Positions 54,101 through 61,998 of a stretch of DNA of 64,000 nucleotides are shown in pieces. A program made the translations under genes and the position numbers. Every line of letters begins with the position of its first letter. The first letter of the stretch is position 1. The stretch is taken from contig JAGTXO010000057.1 in assembly GCA_019448385.1 (NCBI GenBank), forward strand, positions 62,001 through 126,000. The letters run 5' to 3'. The DNA is from Diacronema lutheri. Taxonomy: Eukaryota; Haptophyta; Pavlovophyceae; Pavlovales; Pavlovaceae. The notes under the pieces were generated by a model. It ran no database searches. It had not been told where the DNA came from and saw only the letters and a list, made by a program, of their open reading frames with translations.

Positions 54101-56291
54101 AGACGGCCTTTGTCACGGACTTCAAGGAGCACCACACGGACACGACCGTCTCCTTCACCGTCACGCTCTCCGAGCAGGCGATGGCCGCCGCGCTGAGCGA
54201 AGGGCTGCTCAAAAAGTTCAAGCTGACATCGACGCTCGCAGAGTCCAACCTCGTGCTGTGGGACGAGCACGGCCGGCTCAAAAAGTACGCGAGCACCGCC
54301 GAGATCCTTGCCGAGTTTTACGACGTGCGCCAGCGCACCTATGGCGAGCGCAAGGCGTGGCAGACCGACCGCCTCTCCGCCGACTGGGACAAGCTGCAGA
54401 ACAAGGCCCGCTTCATCCAGGCCGTCGTCGACGGCGAGCTGGTGATCGCGAACCAGGCCAAGGCGGCGCTCGTCGAGGCGCTCCGCTTGCGCGGCTACGC
54501 GTCCATTCAGCCGGACAAGCCCAAGCGGCCGCTCGTCGCTGGCGTGGATGCGGACGGCGACGTCGCCGCCGCCGAGCCGACCGAGGGCGCGGACGGCGGC
54601 GGAGACGCCGAGCGCGGGCACGGCGGGTACGACTACCTGCTCTCGATGCCGCTCTGGTCGCTCACCGCCGAGCGCCTCGCCGCGTTGCGCGCCGAGTGCG
54701 CAAGCAAGGAGCGCGAGCTCAACGAGCTCCTCGGCAAGAGCGCGCTCGACCTGTGGCGGCACGACCTTGACGTGTTCGAGGCGGCCTACGACGAGTTCCT
54801 GCGCGACAAGGACGAGACCGAGGCGAGCGCGGCGGCGTCCAAGGCGCGCAAGCCGGCCAAAATTGCCACCGGCAAGAGCGCCGCCGCCAGGCCCAAGCCC
54901 GCCGCCAAGCCCAAGCCCGTACGCGCCGCACGCCGCACGCGCGCGCGCGCGCGGCGTCCACCGGCCACGTGCGTTCACCGCGGTGCGCGACAATCGTGCG
55001 CGCCACGCGCCGGCGCGTGCAGGTGGCGCCCGCCGCGCCCTTCGCACCAAGTGCCGCGCCCGCGCACAAGGCCGCGCACAGCGCGGCGTCAGGTGCCGGC
55101 GCGCGTGCCGGCGGCTCGCGGCCGGCGGCGCGCGACACCTCGGGCTCAGATTCGGAGAGCGCGTCCAACTCCGACTCCGACTCCGACTTTAACGCCGGTG
55201 GCAAAGGCAAGGCCGTGCCTGCAATCAAGCGCAAGCTGCCGCAGCCGCGTACGCGCTCGCGCGCGCCCGCTGGGCGCCCCCTCCCTCGCACGTGCGCATC
55301 GACGATCGCCCCGCGCGCCGACCAACGTCTCTCCCCCCCCCCCCCCCCCCCCTCCCCTTCCCCGGCGCCGTGCTATGCAGCCGCCACGGCGCCGCTCGCA
55401 CCTATCTTCGCGAAGGCCGCGGCGGCGGCGGCCAAGGTTGGCGCCGTCGCGAAGCCCAAGCCGGCCGCCGCCGCGTCCAAGCCCAAGCCGCCCCCCAAGC
55501 CAGCCGCGCCGCGCTCGGCTGGCGCGTCAGCGGCGGTCGTCGACCTGGCCAACTCGGACGGGGACGAGGAGGAAGGGGCGCCGCTTGGTGCGACGCTGGC
55601 GGAGCGCCTCGCCCTGCGCGCGGTAGCGCCGCCCCTGCCGCCAAAGGCCAAGCGGCCGGCCGCAGCCGTCGCGCAGACCATCGACCTGAACGATGACGAC
55701 GGGGGTGCTGTGCCCAAGCCCGCCGCCGCCGCCGCAGCTGGCCGCGGCGGGATGGGCGGCGCGGGCGGCGGTGGCGACGCGTTGGGCGAGGTGCTTGCCG
55801 CGGCGTCTGCCGACCCGTTCGCCTTCGCCGCGCGGCCACCCGCCAAGAAGCCGCGCGCGGCGCCAGCGGCCAAGCCGGTCAAGCGCAAGCCTGCAGCGCG
55901 CGAGTCGGAGAGCGACGCCTCGCCGAGCGGCAGCGACGACGAGTACGGCGAGCCCGTGCGCAAGCCGGCGGTAAAGAAGGCGGCGGCGGCCAAGCCCAGA
56001 GCCAAGCCTGCCGCCGCCTCCAAGCCCGCACCAGCTGTGGCCGCGCTCAAGCCCAAACCGCCGGCCAAGCGCGCCAAGCACGTCTCGAGCGATGACGATG
56101 ACCACGACGATGACGGCGCAGACGAGAACGCGCCGCTGCCGCTTGCCGCCGCGTCGCGTCGGCCCGCGCGCCAGGCGGCCGTCTCGGGCCGCGGCAAGTG
56201 GGTCGAGAGGGCCGCCTCCGAATCGGACAGCGAGGACGAGGCGTCGGAGTCGGAGGACGAAGCGAGCGGCGACGACGGCTACGCTGAGTAG
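51151..56291 (+). CDS. TOP2: DNA topoisomerase II
   Basis: Exons 51151-53229, 53359-54918, 55023-55248 and 55381-56291, 1,591 aa. GHKL ATPase: LEHILLRPDTYIGSVE, KIFDEILVNAADNK, GQGIPV, GRNGYGAKLANIFS. TOPRIM: LILTEGDSAKALA and the DxD of MTDQDHDGSHIKG. Breakage-reunion: ELILFSRADCVRSIPSVVDG, KPGQRKILFACFKR, YHHGEQSLQGAIV, and catalytic Tyr in SARYIFTRLSP. The C-terminal domain is Lys/Pro/Ala-rich with acidic Ser-Asp blocks, as in eukaryotic enzymes. It relieves catenanes and supercoils in the nucleus. The first intron has a GC donor; joining it gives DFINKELILFS exactly as in the family. Introns 2 and 3 use GTACGC. Confidence 0.97.
53230..53358 (+). other. GC-AG intron in topoisomerase II
   Basis: Donor AAG|GCGCGC, acceptor GTGCGCAG|GAG. 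The 129-nt insert is in frame without a stop, but it would interrupt the near-invariant FINKELILFS segment with Arg/Ala-rich sequence, so it must be removed. Confidence 0.85.
55333..55352 (+). repeat. 20-nt poly-C tract in intron 3 of TOP2
   Basis: Homopolymer C run 28 bp before the acceptor at 55380; probably serves as the polypyrimidine tract. Confidence 0.85.
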
Positions 56292-56716
56292 CAAAAGCAG
56301 GATTTGGAGGGGAGGTTCACGCCCCGTGATGCCACCCGGTCAGCACGTGAGTGAGCAAGGCAGGCGTCACCGCCAAAGCGGCTCCGCGCGCAGAGTCCTT
56401 CCAGAGTCGTTTCGCGCGCCGACGCTCCGCGCCGACTGGCACCACAACGTGTCGAAGCAGTCACGGCGAAGGAGCGCGCAGGATGGCAATCCGCGCCGGG
56501 CTCACGACACCGGCCGTACGACGCAGACGCGCAGCTCAGGATGGGCAATCGTGGGCTGAGGGCTTCCTCTCAATCTGTGTCTGGGCCAAGTGGGGCCAAC
56601 ATGCACACGAAGTTGATCGGCGCGCGCACGCCGAGTCGAGTGGGGCTGGCAGTGCGGCCGCAGCGCGAAAACGCCAGCCGACCGCGGCCGCAGCGCCCTT
56701 GACAAACGCAGGCAGC
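56292..56716. other. Convergent intergenic spacer
   Basis: 425 bp between the 3' ends of TOP2 and the Sec14-like gene. Lower GC than coding DNA, no ORF worth calling and no obvious RNA gene or repeat. Confidence 0.5.
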
Positions 56717-57721
56717 TCAGTGGGGCTCGTACTTTGCGCGTGCCGACAGGTCTCGCAGCTCCACTGCCGCCGTGCCGCCGTACTCGCGCGGGATCTGGTC
56801 TGGAGCAAACGTCGCCTCGAGCAGCGGCCGCCAGTACCGCTCGCCGCTGATGATCTGCACCTTGGCGCGCGTGACGGGGTCGAGCCAGGTGGAGATGATC
56901 GCGTAGCACGCCGACAGCGTGTACGGCGCGTTGATGGTGATGATCATGCCCATCCGCTCCGGATAATGCAGTTGGTCGAGCCCGGCGATGTCGCGCAAAA
57001 ACGCCATCGCCGCGCGCGACGCGAGCCCCGGGTGCCAGTGCTTGGCGTCGACGACGGTGACGCACTGCGCGAGCCAAACGTGCTGCTGCCGCGCATTCTC
57101 CGCCTGCCGACGCAGCAGTTGCTCCTGCTGCCAGACGTGGTGGCGCAGGAGGCGGTCGTGCGTCGTGTGCTGCAGGACCTCGTCGACGCGCAGGTCGCCC
57201 CACTTCTGCCACTGCGCGACGCGGCCCTCGAGGTCCACCGACTCGTACCAGCCGGGCAGATAATGCGCGAAGATGGCGGGGTCACACCCGAGCACCTCCG
57301 CCTCGCTTTGCGTCGCCAGCTCGGGCACGCGCAGCTCGGCGCGCCACTCGAGGTCGGCGCGTAGCAGCTCGGCCGCCTTCGCAACGTCGAACTGGCGCGC
57401 GCGCAGGAAGCGGAGCAAAAGGCCGTCCTCGTCCTCTGCGGGGACGATCACGGCGGCAGCGACCGCCTGCTCCAGCCCGAGCTCGACCATCCGCGTGCGC
57501 AGCGACTCGAGCGCCGCCTGCTGCGCGTCGGACAAGTTGCCCTTGTATCCCGGCGTGGGCAGCGGCGACCGCGGGTGGTACTTGCCAAAGGCGAGCAGGC
57601 CAGGAGCGACGGCAGCCACGGCCGACTTGCTCGCGCGCGGCGTTGCACCGCCCGTTGGGCTCGTCGCGGGCGTTGAGAAGACCTCCGTGTCGCCGACAAT
57701 CCTCGACGGCGAGGGACCCAT
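56717..57721 (-). CDS. Sec14-like CRAL-TRIO lipid-transfer protein
   Basis: Single exon, 334 aa from the Met at 57721 (MGPSPSRIVGD); the frame is open to a Met at 57877 but that would overlap the divergent neighbour. CRAL-TRIO-N helices at about 70-135 (EDEDGLLLRFLRARQFDVAK, AAELLRADLEWRAE). The lipid-binding domain follows: VAQWQKWGDLRVDEV, VTVVDAKHWHPGLASRAAMA, YPERMGMIITINAPYTLSAC, YAIISTWLDPVTRAKVQIIS, and DQIPREYGGTAAVE. Such proteins move phosphatidylinositol and other lipids between membranes. It may supply substrate in the same pathway as the PLC of this window, but there is no linkage evidence. Confidence 0.93.
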   Translation of the reverse strand: MGPSPSRIVGDTEVFSTPATSPTGGATPRASKSAVAAVAPGLLAFGKYHPRSPLPTPGYKGNLSDAQQAALESLRTRMVELGLEQAVAAAVIVPAEDEDGLLLRFLRARQFDVAKAAELLRADLEWRAELRVPELATQSEAEVLGCDPAIFAHYLPGWYESVDLEGRVAQWQKWGDLRVDEVLQHTTHDRLLRHHVWQQEQLLRRQAENARQQHVWLAQCVTVVDAKHWHPGLASRAAMAFLRDIAGLDQLHYPERMGMIITINAPYTLSACYAIISTWLDPVTRAKVQIISGERYWRPLLEATFAPDQIPREYGGTAAVELRDLSARAKYEPH

Positions 57722-57813
57722 CCTTGAAAGGCCGATTCCCGGCGGTTTGCAGCGTTGCCCTCCCGAGGCCTCCCGCGTGGTGGCGAGTTGCGTCTTTCGC
57801 GCTCTGCACGCTG

Positions 57814-58950
57814 ATGCCGATCGGCAAGCTCCCCACGGCGCCTTCCCCATCGGCGCGCGTGGCGAAGCCTTCCCCATCGGGCGCGCTCGCGGTGCACGTG
57901 GACTATCAGACGGCCTTCGCGATGGCCATGTCCGCGGGCGCGGCGCGCGGCGAGGCGCGCGGCGGCGACGCCGGCGTGCCCGCGGCGGCGCCGACCTACA
58001 GGCAGGGCGCGGGCGTCGACTACATGACCAACTTCTTCAAGCAGCTGAACACGAGCGGTGGCAGCGCGAGTTCGACGCCGGGCACGCCCACCTCCGCCAC
58101 ACCGCGCGGCAACCGCGTATATACGCAAAAGCCGCGCTGCACCGTCGATGCGTTCACCGAGTTCGCGACGACGGTGCAGCGCGCACATTCGAGCCAGCAG
58201 AGCCGTTCCATCGGGCGCGTGTACGATATGCGGCCTGCGCTTGTCAAGGAGGGTGCGCAGCCGGGCGTTGCCCTCGACGCGTTCACCACCTTCGCCACGT
58301 CGGTCAAGGACAAGACGGGCCACACGGCGGCCGGGCGGGTCTACTCGGAGAAGCTCGCGCTCGCGAAGGCCGGCTCGGCTGCGACGACCGGCGTCGACGC
58401 GTTCACCGAGTTTGCGATGAAGCAGCAGCGGATTGCAAAGGGCCGCGCCTCCGACGTCGACAAGCGCGCCGATGCTTCGGACGGCGCCCCTGCCGCGGAC
58501 GGCGGCGTGGGCGGCTCGTGCGTGGTTGAGATCAAGTCGGGCACGGTCGCAGAGCTGGTGCGCAAATCGAGCGAGCTCACGGCCAAGGCGCAGGCGGAGG
58601 AATCGGCGCTCGAGTCGTTCGCGCCGTCGACGCCTGCGACGCCCGCGCTGCTCGAGGGCGCCACTGATGAGCGGGCGATGGCGAAGGCCGCCACGATGGC
58701 GGAGGTCGGAGCGCCGGCGGAGGTCGGAGCGCCGGCGGAGGTCGGAGCGCCGGCGGAGGTCGGAGCGCCGGCGGAGGTCGGAGCGCCGGCGGAGGTCGGA
58801 GCGCCGGCGGAGGTCGGAGCGCCGGCGGAGGTCGGAGCGCCGGCGGAGGTCGGAGCGGCGGAGGTCGGAGCGCCGGCGGAAGTCGGAGCGGCGGCGGAAG
58901 TCGAAATCTTGGCGGAGCCCGAGGCGCGCTCGCCCGCGACGTGCGGGTGA
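57814..58950 (+). CDS. DAFTEF-repeat protein with 18-bp minisatellite tail
   Basis: One exon, 378 aa. Contains a short repeat about 45-60 residues apart: VDYQTAFA, VDYMTNFFKQLNT, VDAFTEFATTVQR, LDAFTTFATSVKD and VDAFTEFAMKQQR, the last three each followed by a G-R-V/K-A-type spacer (RVYTQKP, RVYDMRP, RVYSEKL). The C-terminus is (E-V-G-A-P-A)n from an 18-bp minisatellite, then a short acidic end. Family not recognised; periodic aromatic-rich helices suggest a filament- or tubulin-binding repeat, which is a guess. The sequence AATAAAA overlaps the stop codon and may be a poly-A signal. Confidence 0.7.
   Translation: MPIGKLPTAPSPSARVAKPSPSGALAVHVDYQTAFAMAMSAGAARGEARGGDAGVPAAAPTYRQGAGVDYMTNFFKQLNTSGGSASSTPGTPTSATPRGNRVYTQKPRCTVDAFTEFATTVQRAHSSQQSRSIGRVYDMRPALVKEGAQPGVALDAFTTFATSVKDKTGHTAAGRVYSEKLALAKAGSAATTGVDAFTEFAMKQQRIAKGRASDVDKRADASDGAPAADGGVGGSCVVEIKSGTVAELVRKSSELTAKAQAEESALESFAPSTPATPALLEGATDERAMAKAATMAEVGAPAEVGAPAEVGAPAEVGAPAEVGAPAEVGAPAEVGAPAEVGAPAEVGAAEVGAPAEVGAAAEVEILAEPEARSPATCG
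58702..58905. repeat. 18-bp coding minisatellite
   Basis: About eleven tandem units of GAGGTCGGAGCGCCGGCG (Glu-Val-Gly-Ala-Pro-Ala). Two units near the 3' end are shorter by one codon. Near-identical copies point to recent expansion. Confidence 0.95.
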
Positions 58951-58978
58951 ATAAAAACGGCGGGGCCATTCTGTCCAC

Positions 58979-58997
58979 ATCAAGCCCGGGGGCTTGC
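58979..58997. terminator. Inverted repeat after the DAFTEF-repeat gene
   Basis: CAAGCCC/GGGCTTG hairpin about 30 bp after the stop, in a tail-to-tail spacer. May mark a 3' end; function unproved. Confidence 0.35.
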
Positions 58998-59228
58998 TTG
59001 CGCGCGCACGCCGTGATGCCCTGCCGGGTGTGCGCATCGCCCCATCGGCAGGGGCAGAGGCCAACTGGCTGAGCCAAGGATTCTGGCGGGCCACTGCCCA
59101 CGATGACGATGCTCACAAGCCGTCAAGCACCGAACGCCGCAGTGTGGCGGCGCACGGACGAGGTCAGCCGGCACGTATCGTTGGCCAGTCCCGCTCACGG
59201 GTGGCGCGTTGGCGCGCCGGCGGATCGA

Positions 59229-59804
59229 TCACTCGGTCGGCTCCTCCGGCGCAGGCGCAGCCGCCGCCTTGTCGCCCTCTCCGCCCTTGAAGTAGCTGTC
59301 GAGAGCGTCGTCGAGGTCTTCTTTGGCCGGCGGCTCCTCTTTGCCCCTCCCCTTCTTGCCGCGCCCCTTGGGCTCCGCGCCCTGCGCCTTGTCCGCTCCC
59401 GCCGTCGCCTCATCCTTTGGCGGCGCGGTTTTGCCCCAGTACGAGTCCATGTCGTCATCGAGCTCTTCGGCCGTCTTGGGCTCCTCCTTGCGCGCGCGGC
59501 CGCCGCGCTCGTCACGACCACGGGCGCTCCCGCCGGCGCCGCCGCGCCCACGCCGCGGACGGCCATCGCTGCGGCCGCCGTCGCCTGTCGCGCGGCGCGG
59601 CGCGCGCGCGCGCGGTGGGGGAGGGGGGGGGGGGGGGGGGGTCGCGAGCGCGTGAGCGGCCGTTCGTCACGCCGTCGGCAGCGCGGCAGCTCGAATAGTA
59701 TGGCCAGCCACGCACGCACCGTACGGCTCGAAGCGGTCGCCCCCGCGTGCGCGGCCGACGCGCCCGCCTCGTCCGCCGTTGTCGAACTGCCTCGCGGAGT
59801 ACAT
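59229..59804 (-). CDS. Small RGG-rich CHTOP/THO-type mRNA export protein
   Basis: Exons 59804-59720 and 59584-59229, 146 aa; donor GTGCGT, acceptor GACAG, phase kept. The first exon encodes MYSARQFDNGGRGGRVGRAR and the join gives FEPYGDGGRSDGRPRRGRGG. Arg-Gly repeats fill the first half, as in CHTOP and ALYREF. The C-terminus carries two copies of an acidic-aromatic motif: AEELDDDMDSYWGK and KEDLDDALDSYFKG, the L-D-x-x-L/M-D-x-Y repeat of the CHTOP (FoP) C-terminal duplication. Likely an adaptor of the TREX mRNA export complex. The intron carries a 20-nt poly-C tract (poly-G on the plus strand). Confidence 0.82.
59622..59641. repeat. 20-nt poly-G (poly-C on the gene strand)
   Basis: Lies in the CHTOP-like intron, 36 nt before its acceptor on the minus strand; probably the polypyrimidine tract. 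Confidence 0.85.
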
Positions 59805-59819
59805 GCCGCGCGGTGTTCC

Positions 59820-59828
59820 TTTTTAAAA
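59820..59828. promoter_or_regulatory. TTTTTAAAA motif in a 45-bp divergent promoter
   Basis: The only A/T run between the CHTOP-like start (59804) and the F-box/LRR start (59850). Likely a shared core promoter element by comparison with other spacers in the window. Confidence 0.35.
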
Positions 59829-59849
59829 GCGCCTCGCCGCCACCGCGCG

Positions 59850-61895
59850 ATGGCGGAGGGTTGTGCGTCCTCGAGTCTTGAGGACGACCTCGTGGAGCAC
59901 ATCTTGGCGCACCTCCCGTCGCCTGCGGCCTGGCGCTGCCGCCTTGTCTGCCGGGCATGGGCGCGCGCCGTGGCCAGCGCCTCGCTCTATGCGTGGCGTG
60001 CATCGTCGCTGCAGCTCGACCTCGTGGGATGCGCGCCGCTTGACGAGCGGCGCGCGCGCGCGCTCGTGGGCCGACTGCACGCGCGCCCGCCATGCGTAAC
60101 ACGCGGTGCGGTCGCTCAAGCGGCTAAGCGCGCGCCGCTTCGCATTCGGCTGGACGGGCTGCGGTGGTCGCGGCTTGATGGGCGAGGGCCGGCCTCGCCG
60201 GCCGGCTCGGCGCACCTTGTGCTGGACGTGCTCCGCGCGCACGGCTCGCGCGCGACGCTCGTCGAGCTGAGCCTACGCGGCTGCGAGGATTTGAGCGCCA
60301 CCATCCTCCTGCGCGCTCTCACCCCGTCGCGCGCGCGCCAACCTGCGCCACGTGGCGCTCGCGCCGACGCGCCGCCCGAGCGGAGCACCGGCGGCGCCGA
60401 GCTTCGCGCGCTCGATCTGGCTGGGTGCCAATCGCTCGCGCCTTTGGCGGGCTGCGCCGATTGGATCTGGCCATCGCTCGCGCACGCGTGCCCGCGGCTC
60501 GAATCGCTCGACGTGAGCGGCGCTTTGCTGCGCGAACCGAGCGCGCACGTGTGCGCCATCGTGGACTCGTTTGGACGAACGCTGCGGCGCCTCTCGCTCG
60601 CGCACTCACGCCTCGGCCTCGCGGGCGCGCGCGCCGTGTGCGACGCGCTCGCCAGGGCGCACGCCGAGCGAGGCCACGCGTGCGGTGCGCTGCCGCTGCG
60701 CGATCTCTGCCTCGCCGACTGCGAGCTGCCGAGCGCGGCACTTGAGCCGCTCGCACGCCTCGTCGGGGTGGGCGCGCTCACGACCGGCGCCGTGCTCGAG
60801 CTGCGTGCCCTCTCGCTCGCGGACAACGTCGATCTCGACGACGAGGCGCCCATTGTCGCGCTGCTCTGCGCGCCCGGTATGCGCGAGCTCAGCTCCCTCG
60901 ACCTGTCTGCCACGTCGCTCCGCTGGGCCGCACCTGCGCGGCACGATCAGCCCCATGATCAGCCCAGCGGTCAGAGCGCGCTGCCGCTCGAGCAACGCCT
61001 CGCGGCTGTGCGGCTCGAGCGGCGCGACGTCGAGGGCGAGGGCGTGCGTGCGCATGCAATGGATGGCGGGCCGTCGACGGTGGCGGCTGCGATCGCCACG
61101 CACTGCAGCCTGCAGCTTGTCGCTGTGCGCGGCTGCCCCGCCCTTGGCGGCGCCGGCGTCGCGCGCCTCGCGCACGCGCGGCAGCAGCTGCGCGCGCGCG
61201 CGCTCGCGCACGGCCCGGCGGGCAGCACACCGCCGCTGCTGACGGTCGAGGCGGACGCTGCGACCATCTCGAGCGCGGCGGCCGTCGAGCGGCGGCTCGC
61301 GCGCGCACCGGCTGCGCGCGCGTCCGACCCGACGGCGGCTCCGGCCACCGACGCGAGCGTGCCCGCCGAGTCGTGGGAGGCGCTCGCCGAGAGGGCGGAG
61401 CTGCCGCCGCTCGCCGCGCTCGCGCAGGACGCGCCGGCCGCTCTGATTCCACGCGGCGCGCTCGAGGAGCTCGGCCGACCGTTGTCGCACCCGCCGCCGC
61501 GTTCAATCTTCTTCGTTTCGGCGGGGCCGCCGCCGCCGAGCGCAACGCCCGCCGCCGCGGACTGTGCCGCGGACTGCGGCTGGCGGCGCCTCGGCGACGC
61601 GCGCGCGGCCGCGACAGCCGCGCGCGCGGCCGAGCGCGCGGCTGCGGCGCCGAGGCGGCGTGGCGGCGCCGGCGCCGGCGGCGCGCACGGCGCGCGGGCG
61701 GACGGCGCGGCGCGCACGGCGCAGTCGCAACCGCCGCGGCTCGCGCCGTCCGAGGGGCGGCCCGACGGGCAGCCGTCGGGCGGGCAGCACGGGCGGAGGG
61801 CGCAGGGCGAGGCGTGCGAGCTCCACGCCTTCTTCTTCGCGCAGAGGGCGCGCGCGCGCTTTCAGACGGGCCACCACGCGGGGATGCGGTTGTGA
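59850..61895 (+). CDS. F-box/LRR protein
   Basis: One exon, 681 aa. N-terminal F-box at about 8-48 (LEDDLVEHILAHLPSPAAWR, CRLVCRAWARAVASASL). Leucine-rich repeats follow, several of the Cys-containing type seen in FBXL proteins (LVELSLRGCEDLSATILLRA; LRALDLAGCQSLAPLAGCAD; LESLDVSGALL; LRDLCLADCELPSAALEPLA; LQLVAVRGCPALGGAGVARL). The last 200 residues are disordered and Ala/Arg-rich. FBXL proteins recruit substrates to SCF ubiquitin ligases. Its substrate cannot be told from sequence. Confidence 0.88.
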   Translation: MAEGCASSSLEDDLVEHILAHLPSPAAWRCRLVCRAWARAVASASLYAWRASSLQLDLVGCAPLDERRARALVGRLHARPPCVTRGAVAQAAKRAPLRIRLDGLRWSRLDGRGPASPAGSAHLVLDVLRAHGSRATLVELSLRGCEDLSATILLRALTPSRARQPAPRGARADAPPERSTGGAELRALDLAGCQSLAPLAGCADWIWPSLAHACPRLESLDVSGALLREPSAHVCAIVDSFGRTLRRLSLAHSRLGLAGARAVCDALARAHAERGHACGALPLRDLCLADCELPSAALEPLARLVGVGALTTGAVLELRALSLADNVDLDDEAPIVALLCAPGMRELSSLDLSATSLRWAAPARHDQPHDQPSGQSALPLEQRLAAVRLERRDVEGEGVRAHAMDGGPSTVAAAIATHCSLQLVAVRGCPALGGAGVARLAHARQQLRARALAHGPAGSTPPLLTVEADAATISSAAAVERRLARAPAARASDPTAAPATDASVPAESWEALAERAELPPLAALAQDAPAALIPRGALEELGRPLSHPPPRSIFFVSAGPPPPSATPAAADCAADCGWRRLGDARAAATAARAAERAAAAPRRRGGAGAGGAHGARADGAARTAQSQPPRLAPSEGRPDGQPSGGQHGRRAQGEACELHAFFFAQRARARFQTGHHAGMRL

Positions 61896-61998
61896 GGGCG
61901 CCGAACGGCGCATGGCCACGTGCGTGGGAGCGCCGCGCTTCCGGACGACTTGTTCCGGGCGACTGTTGGGTTCCGACAGTGTGCACCAATTCTGTCGG

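Noticed and set aside
57721-57877. Longer N-terminus for the Sec14-like protein
   Set aside because: It would overlap the start of the divergent DAFTEF-repeat gene, and the added residues are Arg/Ala/Gly-biased without domain support.
58702-58905. Tandem 18-bp array as a CRISPR
   Set aside because: Units are contiguous without unique spacers and read in frame as EVGAPA inside a gene.
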